Shown: positions 28,501 to 37,500 of the stretch, piece by piece
Numbering within the stretch: position 1 is the first letter of the stretch
Layout: each line of letters starts with the position of its first letter
Assembly: GCF_954871325.1 (NCBI RefSeq)
Contig: NC_088777.1
Coordinates: 34,635,366-34,699,365 of the forward strand
Reading direction: 5' to 3'
Origin: Gordionus sp. m RMFG-2023
Lineage: Eukaryota > Nematomorpha > Gordioida > Chordodea > Parachordodidae
Length of the DNA: 64,000 bases
Translations under genes and position numbers: made by a program
The notes under the pieces: model-generated
Told to the model about the DNA's origin: nothing
The model's database searches: none
The model's input: only the letters and a program-made list of their open reading frames with translations

Positions 28501-31500
28501 CTAGATTATATCATTTTTATTTATTTTTTAAATTCAAAGGTATTTTACTAAAGTCTGTTTTTAACTATTGACACAAATGAGGAAAATAATTAGCTAAAGA
28601 AATTATAAGAATTTAAAAGAAATACTTAACTACTTTAGATCTATGGAAATGAATTCGATTCAAAAATAATACATAATTTTTTTACCCCATCGTGTAAATT
28701 TAAAATATATAAAATAAAATCTCTCATTTCGGACAATAAACTCATTAAAAACGAAATTTTTTAAATCAGGTAAATAAAAATAATATCACTTTAAAAAGTC
28801 AATAGAACCTTAAAGTTACAAAAACTGTCTATAAATCAAGTTATTAATTTTTAGATTAAAAAGTTAATAAAAATAAATTTTAAAATTATTGTTTATATAT
28901 ATTTCCTCACAATGATTCAAAAGAAAATGAGATTGCATTGAGTGCAATGCTGATTATTAGAAAGAAAGGTAGAATTTTGGAACAATAACTTATGATTAGA
29001 AGGTGCCATTTGAGAATATAACAAATAGGGAGTGACAATAATGATTATGATTCGAGCGCACCGCGTGATTGACTACTAAATAAGGCTACACCTTTTAAAA
29101 AAAATTTAAAAGTTTACACAAAAAATTTATTCATTAATTTAAAATTCGGACACCGGTATTTTTAATTTGTGTATTATTTTATTACATTAATAGTTATTTT
29201 TCAAATTTATATACGTTACCCACAATATACGCAATCAAGCAATTTATAATATATTATAAAATTGCCTGAAATTTATAGGGTAAAAATTATAAACATTTCC
29301 AATCTAATTTCTCAAATTTAATTTTGTATTATTAAAGTTCGGAAAGGGCAAAATTATTTGTTGAGCGCGTTTTTAAATTCGAAGTTCAGATTTTGCCGAA
29401 AATCTATTCCAATGTGTATGTAAACCTATCCTATAAATTTCAGACAATTTGGTTATGAACTTTGGAGTTATTTTTTATTTATATACTAAAATTATATGGA
29501 TTTACTGATTATGTATGCACATTGCCGGTAAACATACAAAATTTTTTTAGAAGCATTTTTTTTCTCCTTTTATTGCCTTTGTTGTTTAATGTTACTTTGT
29601 AAACTAACTAGTTAGAAAGTTACCTTTCTGAAACGTAGCTATACAGCATAGTTACCAGTTAATAAAATATAAGTTATATTTTAAAAGAGTTGGGCAGTAC
29701 TGCGAATATTTGTTTCTAAGATACAGGATTCTTATATATCTTTATGTGTCATTTTTTTACACAAGAATCTTTCATATTTTTTTATTTCCTCGACAAAAGA
29801 TTTCTTCTGTTTATTTTTACATTAATTTCGTTGTTTTTCTTTCCTATCTTTATATTTTAAAATAAATATTCATTAATATTTTGTTCGAGATATCAACTTT
29901 ATACGGGTTGTGCTTATAACCACTTACATACTTGTTATGGTTATACTTTGGTAAAACCACTCAATTATTACCTCTTGTTTTTGTTATATTTTTTCTAGTG
30001 TTTTATGTCGATTTTTAAAATGGCCCGATTAAGATTTTCGCCAAAATAACATGCAAGCCTGAAGATTTGGAAAATAAAAGTCCAAACCTTTCTACCATTT
30101 ATGAGCGCGATCTCCAGCCTTACATAATACTATTTTGGCTAAGATCTTAATAGGCCAATAACTACTTATAACCTTATTTTTTCATAGTTTAGTAAAATAG
30201 GCATAAACACCATGTTGAAATTAAATGTTTTTGTTTATTATGTGTGTTCCGCTTATTATTAATTAGCAGAGTTGGGCAGGTCCTCCGAAAAAAGAATCTA
30301 GAAAAAGATTCTTTATAAAAAAATGAATCTTAGATACAGATACTAGTATCTTTTTAAAAATATAAAAAAGATACAAGATAAAAGATACTTTATCTTTTGC
30401 GATATAAAAGGATCTTGTATCTAAGATACAAGTATTCGCGGTACTGCCCAATTCCGTTAAATTAGTCGGATTGGCTGAACAAATTATAGACATAAATATC
30501 CCGATTGTTTATCAAAAATTACGTTATACGATTGATTGGATTAAATGTGCAGATACATAATTAGAAATAGTATAAATAGGAGTTTTTTTTATAATCAGGG
30601 AGACGAATCTCTTTGGATATAATTTATTATTTAATTGTAAGTACGCCGCTTTACTTGTTCTGGATGGATAAATAAAAGAGTAAATGATTTGCATCTCCAA
30701 TTATATTGTTGTAGATTCTGACCTCGATTCCTAAATTGCTTGATGGTAAAAACAACTCCATTGACCCGGGCTATCCTCCCATCAGTAAGTCCCCCCCCCT
30801 CATATTACCCCTGAGCTAGCCGGTGCCTCGAATGAGATGATGATAGCCCCCTCCCGTGATGTCCACGCAACTTAAAATTATGAGCGATCTACAGTTGAAA
30901 ATTATTCAATTTTATTATTTCTTGAGAATATTTATATTAATAATTGTATTTAAAATAATCTATATATGGGTAATTTCATGTCAAATCGATCAAAAAAGGC
31001 ACATTTTCGGCCGACCCCTTTTAAAATTGTTAAAAATTTCTGGAATTATTTGACTCGCTAGCACACCTGGTTCCCGAGATATACTATTTATAGTAAAAAA
31101 AATATATAATATAACATATTGTAGGTATAAAAATCTCTAAAGGGCTATCTTAAAACAATAAAAATTGGCGCCAATTAAAGCCTCTAACTTCCGGTTTACC
31201 TATATTGCTACCTGTCATTTTAAGCAAAAACAGGAGTTTTTTTCGAAATTTTTTTTTTGCTTTTTATTTAAACACTTTTTATAAATATGTAAACGTTGTC
31301 AAAACCTTGGCGACGGTATCGACTCTTCTGAAATATACATTTTTACCAAAAATTGGAAAATAGATGGCTCTAATGGTTGAAAAATATTATTATCAAGGAA
31401 AATGAAAATATTGATGTTTATAAAAAAAATATGATAAATTCTGCCCCCCCCCCTACCATCATTCTTAAAAGTTTTAAATTTTTTAGATCTCTACTTTGCT

Positions 31501-34500
31501 ACTATAGCGAATTACTTATTAACTCGATAATGTATAACAGCTGCATTAAAAAAGAATATTTTCATTATATTTTACTAGCATATTATTTTGCAAAATAAAC
31601 TGTTTAAAACGATCTCTCTTTCTGCTTAATATAACTTGTCCGTTCAGATTAATTTTAAATAATTCAACCTGTCTGCAGTTTATTATTTTATCGTCTGTCT
31701 ACCAATAACATTCGGGATTTGGAGAGTGCAAAAACATATATTCTAGGTGCAGATCAATTAAAATTTTATTCTATAACACAAATGGACTTACCAAATGTTA
31801 AAATATCAAAATGTTGCAACCCATTTAATCTACAAAGACATGCTTATTATCGCAATAATCTAAGAAGGATTCTACCCTGGATGACCCAAAAAAATTTACC
31901 AATCAACTTAGATATGTTAATATGCTCTTCATGCCGAGAAAAATTAGAAAACATTCCTTATACTTCAAATGACTTGATTCTCCCACTCATATAATTAATC
32001 AAGAGGCTATTGATAACATTAATATATCCCTACAATCAATATGGGAATCTCCCATTAAAAGAAAATGCTTATGTGAAAAGAAATATCCAAAGAAAAAATT
32101 ATCTAGAGTAAAAAAAATTTTAACGAATAAAATTATACCATTATCTTCATCAAATGATGAAAAATTTGATGAAATTCTAGATACTTTAAAAATCAAATTC
32201 TTACAGGTTTGATTACAAATAAATATAGATTATTAACATTATTACCATCAAATTGGACAGTAAGAAAAATTGTAAAAGAATTTAATATTTCGTATCATAT
32301 GATGTTAAAATCAAAAAGTTTAATAAAAGAAAAGGAGTTTTTTTTCAACACCGAATTCTAAACCCGGTAAGACAATAGATGCCGCCACCGTTGCTATTGA
32401 AAACTTTTTATAGCAATGATGTATATAGTAGATTGATGCCTGGGAAAAGGGATTGTTTCTATAATAAAAAATGGTTAATATATAACATGTATTTACGACA
32501 ATCAATTGTGGATGGCCTATGTTTTAGAAAAACAAATTGAAAAAGAGGTGTTAGTTAGTTTTTGCATCCTCAAGGACCCTCAAATTCTTATACATATCTC
32601 TCCTTGATTGACAAATTGTGGATACATAAATCAAATTTTAGATGTGGTCAGTCTTTCAACTGCTACCAGACGAACATATACTTTACATATGGATGAGACA
32701 ATTAAAACTATTCATCTTTTTAATTTATTTTTTTAAATATATAATTATTTATATATAACTAAATTTTGTTTCAAATATATTTTAAATTATGAAATAAATA
32801 TGATTATCTATCTATATTTCTATATTATTAATAAAAATGAATGAATAATAAAAAATTTATAAGAAATATTTCATATTGGAAATTTGCATTATTAAGTGTC
32901 TAATAGGCATTTGCCCACACTGCCCCTCAGTTTAATTAGTATATTTAATAGAAATTCGAAATTTTTTAGTATAAAAATTGAAAATATCCTGTTAATGGTA
33001 AGCTAGCAATAAAATTTTAACCATAATCCGTAATTTCATAAAGCGCCATCTATTTTTTTAATTTTTGGCAAAAATGTATATTTTGGAAGATTTGATAGCG
33101 TCGCCAAGGTTTTGACATCTTATATAATATATATTTATAAAAGGTGTCAAAAAAAACAAAAAAAATTTCGAAAACAAACTCCCTTTTTTCTTAAAAATAC
33201 AGGTAAAGCAATATAGGTAAACCGAAAGTTAAAGATAAATTGGCGTTGATTTTTATTTTTTTTGATAGCCCTTGAGAGATTTTTTTTACCTATAATATGA
33301 TATATTATATTTTTTTACTATAAATAGCAGAGACCTCCAGGCCCGGCCCTAAGACCGGCCGTATTTTAAATTTTTTAAATATACCCGGACCGGGCCGGGC
33401 CTAAAAAATTTTTTTAAATATATCCGGGCCGGGCCTAAAAAAATTTTTTTTAAATATATCCGGGCCGGGCCTAAGATTGTTAAACCCGGGCCGGGCCGGG
33501 CCTAAGATTGTTAAACCCGGGCCGGGCCGGGCCTTAATATTTTTTATAAAAATTTTTACATTATGAGTTAATGGTTATAAGATTATATTATATTATAGTT
33601 ATGATTAATATAATATTGGGTGATGGTTAACACACCTAACACCCACAGATCGATCTAATTATTAATTTCCTGCAAATTTATTCAAAGTATTAATATATTT
33701 TTTTATAATTCATATCTAAATTTTTACAACATATATTACCAAAACAATTAAATAAAGGAATATCTAAAATAAGCCTCAATATTCAAGTATTAATAATATA
33801 TTTTTTATAATTCATATCTAAATTTTTAGAATATTTACCAAAACAATCAAATAAAGGAATATCATGGCACAAAATACTAATGATATAATTAATAAAATTA
33901 AAAATAATATTTATTCTTTTAGAAATACAAATAATAATTTAAAATCTGAAATATGGGCTAAATTTAACATCATCATAGATGAAAATAAAAAAAACATTGG
34001 CTTCGTACAATGTAAGAATTGTTCAAGTATATTATCTTATAATTATAAACATGGTACATCACATCTAAAAAGACATAAATGTGATGGTAAATCCATGAAA
34101 ATTAATAATTTTTTTTTACACCTGAAAAACCAACCTATAAATGTAATATAAAATATTTAAAAATTATAAAATAAATTATATTAATATTGTGCAATTAGAT
34201 TATATTTTCAAAATACTATTTATTATACATGCATTTTTTTAAATAGCGATTTATTTTTATTTTATAAATTAAATAGTAAATTAAATACAATATATTATAT
34301 TCTCAAAATATTTTCCATTTTTATAAATTCTATATTAGTTTTATTTTTTTTAAATGCAATATAAAATATAGTATATGCTCAAAATATTATTACCATTTTT
34401 ATGAATATTAGTTTTATTTTTATAAATGCAAAAAATATAGTATATGCTCAAAATATCCATTTTTATAAATAACAGTTTTATAATTTTAATAAATTCAATA

Positions 34501-37500
34501 TAATATTCTCAAAATATTAGCTTTTTTCATGTATTTTTTAAATAATAAGCGATAATACTCGCTGAAAAATATGGTAAAACACCTCATAGGTGAATTTTTG
34601 TATATACCAGATCGAATATAATTTTAAAAAATTCCGAGCCGGGCCTGAAACTTTTTTTTAAAAATATATCCGGGCCGGGCCTTAAATTTTTAAATCCGGG
34701 CCGGGCCGTAAAAAATTTTCTTAAATCTTTAAATCCGGGCCAGGCCGGGCCGGGCCGTAAAAAATTTTTTAAAAAATATCCGGGCAGGGCCGGGCCTAAA
34801 AAATTTAAAACCGGGCCGGGCTGTGCAAATGGTGCCTCTGCAGGTCTCTGATAAATAGTTTTTGAGATATAAGCATTTTAAAAATTTCAGATGCCAAAGT
34901 GGTCTTTTTTGTACCTAATCCTGGCTACGCCACTGAATAGACCTCTCTTTATAAATTCAAATCAAAAGTAATGATTATATTAGTTTTAATATATAATATT
35001 TAAAATCAAATTAAAATGAATTTTTAGTTATAACATTTATATAATTTTTGTATTACTTAAAATATGCAATTAATACTATTCTTAATCAAAGTACTGTGTA
35101 TTATTTATATTTTGATAATATCATCATATTTTTTAAATACTATTATTTGCATAAAAATTACTTATATTTTATGTAATTGTTAAATTACATTTTTTTTAAA
35201 ATAGAGTTTTTATACAATAAAATTTTTAATATTATAATCTGTATAAAATATCTACATTTTGAAATTTATTTTAAATAATAAAAATTAATACATTATTAAA
35301 TAAAAAAATGTTATTTATGCTAAAGTATTTTCATATAATAAATAAAATCTATAATGAAATACTCTCTAAAAATTTGTTAATATTTAACAACCTGAAATAT
35401 AAGCAATTAAGTGTTTATAAAAAATAAGAGGTTTGGGGGGCTTGGGAGCCCAAAAAAGTTTTGAAACCTCCCCCCCCCCTTCCCCAATGAGAAAATCCTG
35501 GCTACCACTGAATTTTGTATTAATTATAATTGTTAAATATTTTATTTTTTTAAATACCAATATGTGCATCAAGAATTACTTATATTTTATTGTAATCAAC
35601 TTTTTTTTAAAATACAGTTTTTACAATAAATTTTTAATATAATAATCTGTATAAAATTTATATATTTTGAAATTTATTTTATTGTATATTATCATTAATA
35701 AAATAAATACAGAGTTAAATAAAGGGATGTTATTTATATTAGAGTATTTTAATAATAAATAAAATTTATAATGAAATTCTCTGTAAAATTTTGTTATATG
35801 CAAAAATTTAATTAAAATAAGTATTTTTAACATAGAATAAGATATATTGAGCAATCATAAAATATGGGAGGTTTGGGGGGTGGTGAATTTTTTTCTTTCA
35901 ACACTGAATGGATTGAATCAATTTACAATTGAACACTAAACATTGATAAAATTTTCAGAATAATGCTTTCAGTCACCTATTAATCATAAATTTGACCAAA
36001 ATATTGTTATTAATATTTTTCCATTTATGCTGGCCAAAAGTGGTTAGACACTAATAAAGTACAAAATATTGGTCTAGAATTAGTATCTCCAATTGTTCAG
36101 CCAACTTTAACAAAGATGATAGTATTTTTGACCCTACCGAAGTCTGGATGAAAAGAAGTATGTGGGCAAAGCCCCCCAAAAAATTATTTAACCCCCTCCC
36201 CCCATAGATAAATCCTGGGTATGCCACTGATTCCTCCTTAATTCTCTATTCTATAAAATAATTTATGAAATTACTTCTATTCAAAAAAGTGAATGAAAAA
36301 AATCTTAAAAATCAAATAAACCACACTAGACACATTTCATTTTATAATCAAATTTTCACATAAAAAAATTGGTTATAAATTGTATATAAAAAAATTTAAA
36401 ACAGGACACTTTTCAAGGATGCTATAATTTGTGTGTATTTTAATAAACAATTGCTCAACCTTTGATTAAAATAGGAATTATTATATTGTTTTTCAATTTC
36501 ATTTTAACCAATCTATCTTATTTTGTACACATTTTCTAAAGATGCCACAAGTCCGTTTGACTAATTTTTTCACGTTAACACTACAAAATTAAAGAGTATC
36601 AAAACTATAGCTAGAATCAAAATTATTACCAGATATTGAGTCTCATATTTTGAAATATGATAAAAAGTTGACTTTTTATATTGATGATACCATATATTTT
36701 TTAAAATGTATTTCGTTTTTATTATAATTGCTTTAAGGCTTCTAGATTCTTTGTTCATTATGAAGCTTGATATGAATTTTAGTATTTTGCTACTAACTTT
36801 TGTATTCTTACTAGTGATCTACATCGGACATAATTTTTCAAGTTAGAGCTTATAAAAGTTTAACTTTTTGTGTAGAACTGCATCATAAAATGAGTCAGAT
36901 TCTTTTCAAATTTTTGAAAATATAAATTGATTTAAAATATAATGATATAAACTATTTTATTTCTATTAAATAACCCAAATAGATCAAATCAAAATTATTT
37001 TGAAATGAAAAATAAACCTAAATATATTTAGACATAATTGATTATTAATCTCAATTTAAATTCTATAAACTAATATTTATCCAAGGCATGTTATTTTTAT
37101 TTTGTTTGAATAACTAGTTATTGTTTATTAACTGGAAAAACTGATTGATGAATTAGTAAGTACTAATCATGCATTAAATATTGGCTTACACAGATATTCA
37201 GTGCTCCTAGAATTTTATTAGTGTAATGTCAATATTTTTTGTCATTAACACATTTTTCTTTAAACCGTCTATTGATTTTGTATAATCTAAGAATTAGTGT
37301 TTCTAAAATAGTTCACTTTATGCAAAAAGTGTGGTTCATAGTTTTCTATTTGTTTGTAACTTTTGTCAATCGCAAAATTGATTGAAAATTAATAAGTACT
37401 AGTCAGGCACTTTCATATACCCCCCCCCCACAGATAAATCCTGCCTATTATACTGATTTTAATCAAATAAGAATTGAATAATTCAAATATTTGTTTTTAG

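Larger units (their letters stand above)
30968..34910 (+). mobile_element. Long-TIR DNA transposon with an uncharacterised transposon protein
   Basis: About 350-400 bp at the left (30,968-31,370) recurs inverted at 33,020-33,320 plus 34,859-34,910. Shared blocks include ACTATTTATAGTAAAAAA, CAATATAGGTAAACC, AACCTTGGCGAC and GCGCCATCTATTTTT-type sequence. The right arm is interrupted by the hAT at 33,328-34,850. Between the arms lies a decayed plus-strand protein. The superfamily is not known to me. The right edge runs into a CACTG-ending repeat. Confidence 0.8.

Noticed and set aside
30263-30493. Minus-strand open frame of 76 codons
   Set aside because: It coincides with the MITE at 30,267-30,456 and has no protein-like motif.
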